This document shows, piece after piece, positions 18,716 through 26,814 of a stretch of 64,000 nucleotides of DNA (positions are counted from its first letter, which is position 1; each line of letters starts with the position of its first letter). The stretch spans positions 27,172-91,171 of the forward strand of contig NZ_JQKP01000011.1 in NCBI RefSeq assembly GCF_000746095.1, in the 5' to 3' direction. The notes beneath the pieces were generated by a model, which did no database searches, had not been told where the DNA came from, and was given only the letters and a program-made list of their open reading frames with translations. The translations under genes were made by a program, and so were the position numbers. This stretch comes from Ferriphaselus sp. R-1 (lineage in GTDB: Bacteria; Pseudomonadota; Gammaproteobacteria; Burkholderiales; Gallionellaceae).

Positions 18716-20065
18716 TTATTCGCTCACCCCTTCCAGCAACTCAAGTATCCCCGCCGCCTTGTCCAGCGTCTCCCGATATTCGGCATCCATGTCCGAATCG
18801 GCGACGATGCCGCCGCCCGCCCAACCTCGCATCTCACCCCCGGCGTAGACCAGGGTGCGGATGACGATGTTGCAATCCATGTCGCCATCGAACCCGACAT
18901 AACCTATCGTCCCGCAGTACACACCCCGACGCTGCGGCTCCAGCTCTTCGATGATCTGCATCGCACGTTGTTTGGGGGCCCCCGTGATGGACCCCCCGGG
19001 GAAACAGGCACGCAGCAGCGACAAGGCATCCTCGCCGGCAGCCAGCTGGCCGACCACCGTGCTGACCAGATGGTGGACGTTGGAGTAACTCTCGACCTTG
19101 AACAGCCCCGGCGTGCGCACGCTGCCCGGCACACAGCAACGCCCCAGATCGTTGCGCAGCAGATCGACGATCATCAGATTCTCGGCCCGATCCTTGGGGT
19201 GGCTGCGCAGGTCGGCGATGCGGGCCGCATCTTCCGTCGCATCGGCACTGCGCGGACGCGTCCCCTTGATGGGCCGGGTCTCGACCCGGCCACGCGCCAC
19301 GCGCAGGAAGCGCTCCGGCGAAGCACACAAGATCTGAACATGCGGCAACTTGAGCCAGGCCGAGAACGGGGCCGGACTGATCCGCCGCAGCGCCAGATAG
19401 GCGGCCAGTGCATCCCCAGTAGCCGCCGCCGAGAAACGCTGGGCAAGGTTAACCTGATAACAGTCGCCCGCATGCAGATAACCCTGCACAGCGCGGAACG
19501 CGGCAGCATAAGTGGCATGGGTGAAGTTGCTGCGGACGGGCGTAGTGACCCGGCAATCGCCCAGCCCCCCGCCCAGCCCGGAGCAGCGTTCGACTAGCTC
19601 GTGCACCCGCGTGGCCGTCTGGGGGTGACGAAGGTGAGAAACCAGTTGCGCGGTCTGCTGGTGATGGTCCACCACCAGCGCCCAATCGTAGATGCCGACG
19701 GCCATCTCGGGCAACAGCTCGGCATCCTCCGCCAGTTCGGGCAGTGCGATCCAGCGACGCGCGAGGTCGTAGCCCCAATATCCCAGCGCCCCTCCGGCGA
19801 ACGGGATGTCCGGCGCACTGGCGACCACCGCTCCGAGCTGCTGCCGAATCAGGTCGAGCGGATCGTCACCGCAGCAACGCACTTCGTAACCGTCACTGAT
19901 CTCGGTCTGCGCACCCCGCGTCACCAGCGTGACCAGGGGAGCGGCAGTCAGAATGTCGTACCGGTCACGCCCGCCACTGTCCAGCCAGACTGCCCAGGGC
20001 AGATCGGCAATGGCAGCGAAGTAGGTGCTACTGTCTGCGAGATAGGGCAGCGAATGGCGGAACAC
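18716..20065 (-). CDS. pabB: Aminodeoxychorismate synthase component I
   Basis: 449 residues. It makes 4-amino-4-deoxychorismate from chorismate and ammonia or glutamine (with a PabA partner), for folate. The C-terminal chorismate-binding domain shows PIKGTRPR with the Lys typical of PabB, DLLRNDLGRCC, GGSITGAPKQRAMQIIEELE and CNIVIRTL. PabB is preferred to TrpE because of the PIKGT motif. The start appears to be GTG at 20065. No PabA or PabC domain is fused. The hemolysin-fold operon follows directly, so the two may share transcription. Confidence 0.93.
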   Translation of the reverse strand: MFRHSLPYLADSSTYFAAIADLPWAVWLDSGGRDRYDILTAAPLVTLVTRGAQTEISDGYEVRCCGDDPLDLIRQQLGAVVASAPDIPFAGGALGYWGYDLARRWIALPELAEDAELLPEMAVGIYDWALVVDHHQQTAQLVSHLRHPQTATRVHELVERCSGLGGGLGDCRVTTPVRSNFTHATYAAAFRAVQGYLHAGDCYQVNLAQRFSAAATGDALAAYLALRRISPAPFSAWLKLPHVQILCASPERFLRVARGRVETRPIKGTRPRSADATEDAARIADLRSHPKDRAENLMIVDLLRNDLGRCCVPGSVRTPGLFKVESYSNVHHLVSTVVGQLAAGEDALSLLRACFPGGSITGAPKQRAMQIIEELEPQRRGVYCGTIGYVGFDGDMDCNIVIRTLVYAGGEMRGWAGGGIVADSDMDAEYRETLDKAAGILELLEGVSE

Positions 20066-20096
20066 GGGACGGACTCAGACGCAGACCGGATGATGC

Positions 20097-21044
20097 CTAG
20101 TGTGCATGGACATGCTTGCGCTGCGCGGCTTGCTCAAGCTGCTCGCGTATCCTGGGCAGGGCGGCGGTAGCCGCCTCTTCACCCGCCTTGAACAGGACTT
20201 GCTTCATCTCGGGACTAAAATCGAACGAACTGACGGAGATACCCGGATGGATGACCACATCAGCCAATTTCAACTCATGGCTGAGTATGGACTGGCGCAT
20301 GATGCGTATGCTTTGCATCAACACGTCGATGAGTCCGCTGGCATCCGGAAAATCTTGCGGCTGCTGCGAGATGTCGACCGCGATCACCACATCGGCCCCC
20401 ATCTGACGGGCGATGGAGGCAGGCACGGGGCTCTTCAGATCGCCGTCCACATAGGTGACGTCACCGATCTCGACCGGATTGAAGATGCTGGGTATGGAAC
20501 TGGAGGCCCGCACCGCCAGGCCGGTGTTGCCGTGATTGAACACGGCCACCCTGCCGTTATCCAGCTCGGTGGCCACGACGGCGAAGGGCTTGGCCAGTTG
20601 TTCGATGTTGCGGTTCTCCAGCGCCCGGTTGATGAAATCCTGCAACCTCTCGCCGCCGATGAAACCGCGCCGGGTGATGGTGACATCGCGTATCTGCCCC
20701 TCATCCAGCTGCACCGCCAATCGCTCCAGATCGGCAGCGGCAAAGCCTCCGGCGTACAGGGAACCGACCACGCTACCGACACTGGTGCCGACCACGATGT
20801 CCACCGGGATGTGATTCGCCTCCAGCACCTTGATCACGGCAATATGCGCGAAACCGCGTATGCCGCCACTGCCCAGCGCCAACGCCACCACCGGCCTGTC
20901 CTTGTTGTGCAGCGGCTGGATGCTGACCGAGCTGGGCGGATCGACTTCCTTGTAGCGTATCTCCGGCGCGGTCGAGGCACAGGCAGCGAGCAGCAGCGCC
21001 GGCAACAGCCAGCCCAGCGGGCGGAACAGATGAACCAGTCTCAT
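20097..21044 (-). CDS. Patatin-like phospholipase lipoprotein, RssA type
   Basis: 315 residues. A lipoprotein signal (LLPALLLAAC, lipidated Cys near 22) is followed by a patatin domain: oxyanion loop GSGGIRGFAH near residue 58, nucleophile elbow GTSVGS near 86 and catalytic Asp in VDGDLKSP near 199. This Ser-Asp dyad is intact, so it should hydrolyse acyl esters of lipids at the cell envelope. The physiological substrate is unknown. A His-rich tail (KHVHAH) ends the protein. It is followed after 16 nt by the mutarotase gene upstream on the same strand. Confidence 0.9.
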   Translation of the reverse strand: MRLVHLFRPLGWLLPALLLAACASTAPEIRYKEVDPPSSVSIQPLHNKDRPVVALALGSGGIRGFAHIAVIKVLEANHIPVDIVVGTSVGSVVGSLYAGGFAAADLERLAVQLDEGQIRDVTITRRGFIGGERLQDFINRALENRNIEQLAKPFAVVATELDNGRVAVFNHGNTGLAVRASSSIPSIFNPVEIGDVTYVDGDLKSPVPASIARQMGADVVIAVDISQQPQDFPDASGLIDVLMQSIRIMRQSILSHELKLADVVIHPGISVSSFDFSPEMKQVLFKAGEEAATAALPRIREQLEQAAQRKHVHAH

Positions 21045-21060
21045 CGGTGCTGGCTGGTGA

Positions 21061-21969
21061 TCACAGCGCTTCGTTGCTGTAGCTGACGCTCAGGGTGTGC
21101 GATTCGCCCGGTGCCAGCGTCAACACGTTGCTGGCGGCATTGGCGCTCTCTACGCAGACCATGGTGCGGTAGCCGGTGTCGCTGCCGAAGTCGCCCATCT
21201 TGGCGGCCTTTTCGATCCACGGGTTCCACACCACGGTCGAGCGGCTGCCGCTCTTGGCGATGCGGATGCGACGGTTCGCGCCACGATCCACGATGTCGCA
21301 AGTCGCCTCGGTGTCCAGATAGACGCGATCCACTTCACTGGGGATGGCGATGTCGCCACCTTGCACCTTGCTCGACATGCCCTCCACCTTGTCCAGATAA
21401 GTGCAGCCGTCCAGCCCGGTGATGGTGACCTGATCCACATCGCTGATCGGGAAATAGGTGTGCAGCGCTTCGCCCAGCGGGAAAGCGGTGTCGCCGGTGT
21501 TGTCGGTGACCAGATCCATGGTCAGCTTCGCGCCTACGTTGATGTGCAGTTGCACGCGGCAGGCGTGCGGCCATTGCGCCTTGGGCATGGCGGAAGCGGG
21601 CAGTTCGAACACGATGCGGGTCTCACCGCCGGGTTGCGGGCGGGCATCCACCACATCCCAGCCCACCGTGCGGGCGAAGCCGTGCGCGGGGAAGCTGGCT
21701 TCGGACGCATGTGCGCCGAACCACGGCCAGCACACCGGCACGCCGCCACGGATGGACTTGCCGACCACCAGCTTGGCGGCGGGGCTCATCCAGATCACAT
21801 CGGCCTGACCGACCGGCTTGAACGTCATCAGATGTGCGCCTTGCAGCGCGATGCTCGCTTCGGCGTGCGCGTTGCTGATACGCGCCACCACCATGCCGGG
21901 CGCAGCCTCGACAAATTCCAGTTGGCCGGCAATGCCGAATTTCTGATTCAAGACGGAAAGATCGCTCAT
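21061..21969 (-). CDS. D-hexose-6-phosphate mutarotase (YeaD-like aldose 1-epimerase)
   Basis: 302 residues of the galactose-mutarotase-like fold. It would interconvert alpha and beta anomers of glucose-6-phosphate in the cytosol. Seen are GGVPVCWPWFG near residue 75, PAHGFAR with the catalytic His near 95, EALHTYFPI near 167 with the second His, and the catalytic Glu in VESANAAS near 274. GVPVCWPWFG separates the phosphate-specific YeaD branch from GalM. The sequence lacks a signal peptide. Confidence 0.9.
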   Translation of the reverse strand: MSDLSVLNQKFGIAGQLEFVEAAPGMVVARISNAHAEASIALQGAHLMTFKPVGQADVIWMSPAAKLVVGKSIRGGVPVCWPWFGAHASEASFPAHGFARTVGWDVVDARPQPGGETRIVFELPASAMPKAQWPHACRVQLHINVGAKLTMDLVTDNTGDTAFPLGEALHTYFPISDVDQVTITGLDGCTYLDKVEGMSSKVQGGDIAIPSEVDRVYLDTEATCDIVDRGANRRIRIAKSGSRSTVVWNPWIEKAAKMGDFGSDTGYRTMVCVESANAASNVLTLAPGESHTLSVSYSNEAL

Positions 21970-22053
21970 GTTCGCTCCTGGCTGGGTGATGCGCGCGGTC
22001 GCGCGCGGAAGTCGCGGATTATACGGGATGCGCGGCAGCCTGACAGCCGCTGC

Positions 22054-23454
22054 TCATTGTTGATACAGCCACTCCAGCAAGGCATCGAAAGCGGGCTGGG
22101 CCGCCGCCGCGCCGGGCTGGTTGACCATGATCGCCAGCAACCACTGGCGACCGCTGCGGCTTTGCAGGTAACCGGCCAGCGAGCGCGCCTCGTCCAGACT
22201 GCCGCTTTTCAGGTGAGCGTGACCGGCGAAGGCGCGCTCGCGGTAGCGGCGGCGCAGCGTGCCGTCCAGTCCGACGATGGCCAGCGAGGACTCGAACTCC
22301 GGCTGGAAGCGGCTGGCGCTGGCCCATTGCAGCAGGTCGGCCAGATGACGGGCCGAGATGCGTTCGCGACGCGACAGCCCTGCGCCGTTCTCGATCACCA
22401 GTTCGGGGAAGTCGGCCTGATGCGACTTTAGCCAGTCCGCGATGGCGGCACGGCTGCGTTCCGGCGTGGCCGGGGCGGCCTCGCTCAGGCCCAGCGTCAG
22501 GTAGAGTTGACGCGCCATCAGGTTGTTGCTGAATTTATTGGTGGCGCGGATCAACTCCCCCAGCGGTGCGGATTCGTGACTGGAAAGCAAGGTGGCAGTG
22601 GCTGGCGCAGTGCCGTCGCGCAGTCCGCCGGACAGCGTCCCACCCAGTTCCTGCCACAAGTTACGAAACAGCGCATATACGTAGTCGCGATGAGGCAGCG
22701 GGCTGAGATAGAAGTTGCGTTCGCCACAGGCGGCGGGATAGTCGCCCACCAGTGTCAGCCTGCCTTGCGCCACCGTTGCGCGGATGCCGTCGTCCCAGTT
22801 CGCACCGCAGCCGGGGCGAGCGGTTAGGCGCAAACGGTTGTCCAGCGCCAGACCGGCCAGTCGAGGTTCGTCGAGCACCTGCACCGAGGTTGCGCGCGGC
22901 AGCAGGCGCAGGGTGAGCACGCTGCCGTTCACCACCAGCGCCTCGGCCCCGGCGTTGTAGGGAGCCAAGGGCGTGTTGTCGAAGGCAGCAGGATCGAACG
23001 GAGGCAGCTCGAAGGCGCTGCGGTCCAGCACCAGATCGCCCCGAATCTCGCGCAGTCCACGGTTGCGCAGCTCGCGCAGCCACAGCCAGAACTGCTCCTC
23101 GCTGAAGTTCGGGTCGCCGTATCCTTTGAGGATCAGGTCGCCGTGCAGCACGCCCTCGGCATCCAGCTCGCCAGCCAGCCTGGCTTCGGTCTTCCAGGTA
23201 TAGGCCGGCCCCAGCCGATCCAGCGCAGCATAGGTGGTGAGCAATTTCATCACCGAGGCCGGATTCATCGCACGGTCCGCGTTGTGGGAGAACAGCGGTG
23301 AGCGGGCATTCACCTCGCGCACCTCGATGGCGACATTCGCCAGCGGAATGTGCGCCTGCTCCAGCGCATTCAACATTGGCGGCGGCAGGTCGGCAGCCGA
23401 GGCGGCGCTGACTCCGAGCACAACCACCAGCCAGCTCAGCCACCTAGCCGTCAT
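22054..23454 (-). CDS. dacB: D-alanyl-D-alanine carboxypeptidase/endopeptidase (PBP4 type)
   Basis: 466 residues from the ATG at 23454, with a signal peptide (MTARWLSWLVVVLGVSAASA). The three penicillin-binding motifs are visible: SVMK (NPASVMKLL) near residue 60, SNN (TNKFSNNLMA) near 310 and KSG (HLKSGSLDEA) near 415. It trims and cleaves peptidoglycan cross-links in the periplasm. The frame stays open upstream to an ATG at 23616 that overlaps the bioA stop as ATGA, but those 54 codons lie almost wholly inside a repeat element, which also supplies the ATG at 23454. Which start is used is uncertain. Confidence 0.92.
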   Translation of the reverse strand: MTARWLSWLVVVLGVSAASAADLPPPMLNALEQAHIPLANVAIEVREVNARSPLFSHNADRAMNPASVMKLLTTYAALDRLGPAYTWKTEARLAGELDAEGVLHGDLILKGYGDPNFSEEQFWLWLRELRNRGLREIRGDLVLDRSAFELPPFDPAAFDNTPLAPYNAGAEALVVNGSVLTLRLLPRATSVQVLDEPRLAGLALDNRLRLTARPGCGANWDDGIRATVAQGRLTLVGDYPAACGERNFYLSPLPHRDYVYALFRNLWQELGGTLSGGLRDGTAPATATLLSSHESAPLGELIRATNKFSNNLMARQLYLTLGLSEAAPATPERSRAAIADWLKSHQADFPELVIENGAGLSRRERISARHLADLLQWASASRFQPEFESSLAIVGLDGTLRRRYRERAFAGHAHLKSGSLDEARSLAGYLQSRSGRQWLLAIMVNQPGAAAAQPAFDALLEWLYQQ

Positions 23455-23600
23455 TCCCGCACCGAGCCTGCCCCCGCGAAAGCGTGGGGAGGGAATCCAG
23501 CTAAAAAGATTGGCCCCGCGTAGCGGGCCACGCGGGTTTCGTCCTGCTTCGCAGGCTATGGATTGAATGACTGGATTCCCGCGTGCGCGGGAATGACGGC
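23447..23600. repeat. Composite inverted-repeat element (copy A) at the bioA-dacB junction
   Basis: The ends are a perfect 14-bp inverted repeat: GCCGTCATTCCCGC at 23447-23460 and GCGGGAATGACGGC at 23587-23600. Inside lie GGGAATCCAG (23491-23500), its inverse CTGGATTCCC (23571-23580) and a central GC hairpin (CCCCGCGTAGCGGG). The same layout occurs at 54780-54903. It belongs to the widespread small non-coding repeats whose translation gives peptides such as SRFRGG. It sits six codons after the ATGA-linked dacB start. Confidence 0.8.
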
Positions 23601-23612
23601 GCTGCATATTGT

Positions 23613-25010
23613 TCATGCCAGCGCCTCCACCACGCGCAAAGTGCCGTCCAGCAGGTGGCGCATCTCGTCTGCGCTGATGACGTAAGGCGGCATGAAATAC
23701 ACCGTGTTGCCCATCGGGCGCAGCAGCAGGCCGTGCTCCAACCCCAGACGGAAGGCACGCTGGGCGAAGTCGGTGTGCGGTGTTTCCACCTCGAAGGCCC
23801 AGATCATGCCGGTGTTGCGGAAGTGTCGCACCTTGGGATGCCCCCGTAGCGGTGCGGCGAGCTGGTTGAACAGCGCTGCCTTGGTGCGGTTGGCGGCGAT
23901 CACGTCGTCGGCGGCAAAGATGTCCAGCGTTGCTAGTGCGGCGCGGCAGGCCAGCGGGTTGCCGGTGTAGGAATGCGAGTGCAGGAAACCGCGCGCCACT
24001 TCGTCAGCATAGAAGGCCTGGTAGACGGCATCGGTGGTCATTACCACCGACAGTGGCAGATAACCACCGGTGATGCCTTTGGAGAGCAGCAGAAAGTCGG
24101 GAGAGACCCCAGTCTCCGTTCGTCCTGAGCCTGTCGAAGGATGATCGGAGACTGAAAGCGAGGCTGCGGCAGACGCAGCCCGGACGGTGGCCTGTTCGCA
24201 GGCGAACATCGTCCCCGTTCGCCCCATGCCGACGGCGATCTCGTCGGCGATGAGGTGTACGCCGTACTGCGTACACAGCGCGCGCGCGCGGCGCAGGTAA
24301 GCCGGGTGGTACATCGCCATGCCCGCCGCGCCTTGCACCAGCGGTTCAAGGATGAAGGCGGCGATCTCCTGGTGGTGGCGTTGCAGATGCGCCTCCAGTG
24401 CATCGGCGCAACGCAGGGCGTAATCCTCGGCGGACTCGCCCGTTTCGGCCTCGCGCCAGTCCGGGCTGGGTACGGTGGCGTTCTGCCGCACCAGCGCGCC
24501 GTAGGCATCCTTGAACAGGGCGACATCGGTGACCGACAGCGCACCCAGCGTTTCGCCGTGGTAGCTGTTGGCCAGGCTGATGAATTGCGATTTTTTCGGC
24601 TGGCCGTGGTTGCGCCAGTAGTGGGCGCTCATCTTGAGCGCGATTTCGGTGGCCGAAGCGCCATCGGAGGCGTAGAAGCAATGCCCCAATCCGGCCGGGG
24701 CGAGGGCGCGCAGGCGCTCGGAAAGCTCCACCACCGGCTCGTGGGTAAAACCGGCCAGCATCACGTGTTCCAGCTTGCCGAGCTGATCGGTCAAAGCCGC
24801 GTTGATGCGCGGGTTGCAATGGCCGAACAGGTTGACCCACCAGGAACTCACCGCGTCCAGATAGCGCCGCCCGTCGGCATCCTCCAGCCACACGCCCGCG
24901 CCGCGCGCGATAGGCACCAGCGGCAAAGTCTCGTGCCGCTTCATCTGCGTACAGGGGTGCCAAACGGCAGCGAGGGATCGGTTCAGCAGGTCGGGATTGG
25001 GCATGTGCAT
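23613..25010 (-). CDS. bioA: Adenosylmethionine-8-amino-7-oxononanoate aminotransferase with repeat-derived insertion
   Basis: Biotin synthesis enzyme (PLP-dependent, class III aminotransferase): it transfers the amino group of S-adenosylmethionine to KAPA to give DAPA. 465 residues. Seen are WHPCTQMK near residue 17, SSWWVNLFGH near 55, DEIAVGMGRTGTMF near 250 and the PLP lysine in LLLSKGITGG. About 27 extra residues (from TVRAASAA to GRTETG) separate the DEIAVGMGRTG region from SPDFLLLSKG and include the translated dispersed repeat at 24118-24139. The frame and active site are intact. Start 25010 or 25004. It overlaps dacB by ATGA. Confidence 0.95.
   Translation of the reverse strand: MHMPNPDLLNRSLAAVWHPCTQMKRHETLPLVPIARGAGVWLEDADGRRYLDAVSSWWVNLFGHCNPRINAALTDQLGKLEHVMLAGFTHEPVVELSERLRALAPAGLGHCFYASDGASATEIALKMSAHYWRNHGQPKKSQFISLANSYHGETLGALSVTDVALFKDAYGALVRQNATVPSPDWREAETGESAEDYALRCADALEAHLQRHHQEIAAFILEPLVQGAAGMAMYHPAYLRRARALCTQYGVHLIADEIAVGMGRTGTMFACEQATVRAASAAASLSVSDHPSTGSGRTETGVSPDFLLLSKGITGGYLPLSVVMTTDAVYQAFYADEVARGFLHSHSYTGNPLACRAALATLDIFAADDVIAANRTKAALFNQLAAPLRGHPKVRHFRNTGMIWAFEVETPHTDFAQRAFRLGLEHGLLLRPMGNTVYFMPPYVISADEMRHLLDGTLRVVEALA
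24110..24154 (-). repeat. Dispersed repeat arm inserted in frame in bioA
   Basis: 24118-24139 reads GTTCGTCCTGAGCCTGTCGAAG, matching the left arm in cysS at 21 of 22 positions. It is enclosed by a perfect 9-bp inverted repeat, CAGTCTCCG (24110-24118) and CGGAGACTG (24146-24154), so the segment can fold into a hairpin. It encodes residues around HPSTGSGRTE of BioA. Confidence 0.75.
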
Positions 25011-25204
25011 CGAGCTTTCAAAGTGCGGCCTTTGTATACCAAGGGACGTTCGGGCACAAGCCCGCCATCACGCCGGATGCGTATCTCCTAGCCTGTCCAG
25101 CCTAGATATACCGACATATTGTGCTCACCCGCAGCCACGCACAGAATGCGCCACAGCAGGTTTGACTACTGTGTAATACGTAGATCACTGACGGGGGAGG
25201 CGAA

Positions 25205-25768
25205 ATGAACGATGTCGTAACGCATTTTCAGCGAGGGACCTTCGAGGAGCGCTACTGGCTCCCAGCCCACGAAAAACGGCGCGAGTCCGCGCTGTTCAAA
25301 TCCAACAAGAAACTGCTCCGGGACGATTGCGGCGCGCCATGCTGGATCTGCGGCGCGACGGAAGACCTTGAGGTGCACCACGTGTTCGAGTGGGCATTCT
25401 GGAATGCGCTGGACCGGCGCAAGGTCACCGACATCCTCAAAGCCATCGAATTCTACGACAGCGACTACACCGCCCTGGCCAAGGACACAGATCGGCTACG
25501 GCAGGTACTGGCCGAACTGGGCAAGAAGAAGCCCTTGCTCACCAGCCCCGACGATGCGCGCAATCTGGTGGTGCTGTGCCGCGAACATCACCGGCTGAAG
25601 CTGACCGGCATCCATACGGTCTCCTTCCCGCTCTGGCTGGCCATCGCAGCGGTACCCATCAAGGATGCGGTGCTGACGCGCGAGCAACTGATGCTGGCCG
25701 TTTCCAGGGTAAGCGCGCTGGATCAGGAGCTGGCGGCCTATTCCGCCAACCACTACACACCTGCCTGA
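25205..25768 (+). CDS. HNH-type zinc-binding nuclease-like protein
   Basis: 187 residues. The pattern CWIC near residue 47, VHHVFEW near 59, and DDARNLVVLCREHH near 118 fits an HNH endonuclease fold with a zinc site built from two CxxC/CxxH pairs. The histidines of the active site (HH and the final HH) are present. A GGGGGAGG lies 6-7 nt before the ATG. It has no fused targeting domain, so the substrate is unknown. It sits 10 nt before an endolysin gene on the same strand, which suggests phage ancestry. Confidence 0.75.
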   Translation: MNDVVTHFQRGTFEERYWLPAHEKRRESALFKSNKKLLRDDCGAPCWICGATEDLEVHHVFEWAFWNALDRRKVTDILKAIEFYDSDYTALAKDTDRLRQVLAELGKKKPLLTSPDDARNLVVLCREHHRLKLTGIHTVSFPLWLAIAAVPIKDAVLTREQLMLAVSRVSALDQELAAYSANHYTPA

Positions 25769-25778
25769 GGGAGGGAAT

Positions 25779-26294
25779 ATGGCGAATTTCGATCCTGCTT
25801 TTGAAAAGATGATACGCAACGAGGGCGGTTACAAACTCATCAACGTGGCTTCGGATCGTGGCGGACAAACGTACGCCGGGATCGCCCGCAACTATCACCC
25901 GAACTGGGCGGGCTGGCGTTACATCGATGCCAATGACCTGACCAACCTGCAACTCTCCAATCTGGTGGGCAGCTTTTACAAGACGGAGTTCTGGGACAAG
26001 CTGTCCGGCGATGCGATCACCCGCCAGATCACAGCTGAGTCGCTCTTCGATTTCGCTGTGAACGCCGGGGTGAAGACCGCATTGAAGCTGGCTCAGATCA
26101 CTCTGGGGACCGTGCCGGACGGAAGCTTGGGGCCGGTGACTCTGGGGAAGCTGAACGAGATGGAAGAAAGTGTGTTCGTCCTCAAATTCGCGCTCGCCAA
26201 GGTCGCCCGCTACGCGGAGATTTGCAACAAGGACCGGGAGCAGAGCAAATTCCTGTTGGGTTGGATCAATCGCACGATCAGGGGGCTGGCATGA
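25779..26294 (+). CDS. Phage-type endolysin, glycoside hydrolase family 108
   Basis: 171 residues. The N-terminal domain has the GH108 signature NEGGY (catalytic Glu near residue 15) and DRGGQTYAGIARNYHPNW near 26. The C-terminal part (from about 95) resembles the family's predicted peptidoglycan-binding helices (DGSLGPVTLGKLNEM). It should cleave the glycan strand of peptidoglycan as an N-acetylmuramidase. It has no signal peptide, so release depends on a holin. The next gene overlaps it by ATGA and encodes one. Confidence 0.88.
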   Translation: MANFDPAFEKMIRNEGGYKLINVASDRGGQTYAGIARNYHPNWAGWRYIDANDLTNLQLSNLVGSFYKTEFWDKLSGDAITRQITAESLFDFAVNAGVKTALKLAQITLGTVPDGSLGPVTLGKLNEMEESVFVLKFALAKVARYAEICNKDREQSKFLLGWINRTIRGLA

Positions 26295-26737
26295 GTCTGG
26301 ATCTATTGGGTATCAGCAACATCGTTTCCGGTGTCGGCAAGGTAGCCGACGATCTGTTCACCTCGGACGAGGAGCGGCTGAAGATCGCGCTGCAAGAGAA
26401 AAGCATCGAGGCCGATCTGGTCAAGGGACAGCTGGAGATCAACAAGGTCGAGGCGGGACACGCCAGCTTGTTCGTCGCTGGCTGGCGGCCCTTCATCGGT
26501 TGGGTCGGAGGCGTGGCGCTAGCCTACCAGTTCATCCTCTACCCACTGATGGTTTGGGGATGGTCGCTCTTCAAGGCGCACGGCTGGGTGCCTCCCACAC
26601 TTGAACCGCCGCCTGTATTGCCCGCCGATCAACTCTGGGTGGTGCTATCGGGCATGCTGGGCATCGCCGGTCTGCGCAGCTTTGACAAGCTGAAGGGAAC
26701 CGACACACCCACGGTAGGAAAGCCCAAAGCAAGCTGA
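26291..26737 (+). CDS. Three-TM holin (gene-transfer-agent type)
   Basis: 148 residues from the ATG at 26291, which overlaps the endolysin stop as ATGA. An amphipathic, charged N-terminal region (about 20-58) precedes FVAGWRPFIGWVGGVALAYQF, a second hydrophobic stretch (ILYPLMVWGWSLF) and a third (LWVVLSGMLGIAGLRSF). This matches the family described as holin of 3TMs for gene-transfer release. It would form membrane lesions that let the endolysin reach the wall. No phage structural gene follows. Confidence 0.85.
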   Translation: MSLDLLGISNIVSGVGKVADDLFTSDEERLKIALQEKSIEADLVKGQLEINKVEAGHASLFVAGWRPFIGWVGGVALAYQFILYPLMVWGWSLFKAHGWVPPTLEPPPVLPADQLWVVLSGMLGIAGLRSFDKLKGTDTPTVGKPKAS

Positions 26738-26814
26738 GTCGCCTCGCCCGTGCAGGGCCAGACGCACTCAGATGACCCGGCCCAAACGGCCAACCGTTAA
26801 CAAAGGAGAACCCC

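Noticed and set aside
25032..25040. TTGTATACC resembling a BirA half-site upstream of bioA
   Set aside because: No second inverted half-site at the needed distance.
25162..25190. TTGACT upstream of the HNH gene as a -35
   Set aside because: No acceptable -10 at 16-18 nt; nearby TAATAC and TAGATC are at wrong spacing.
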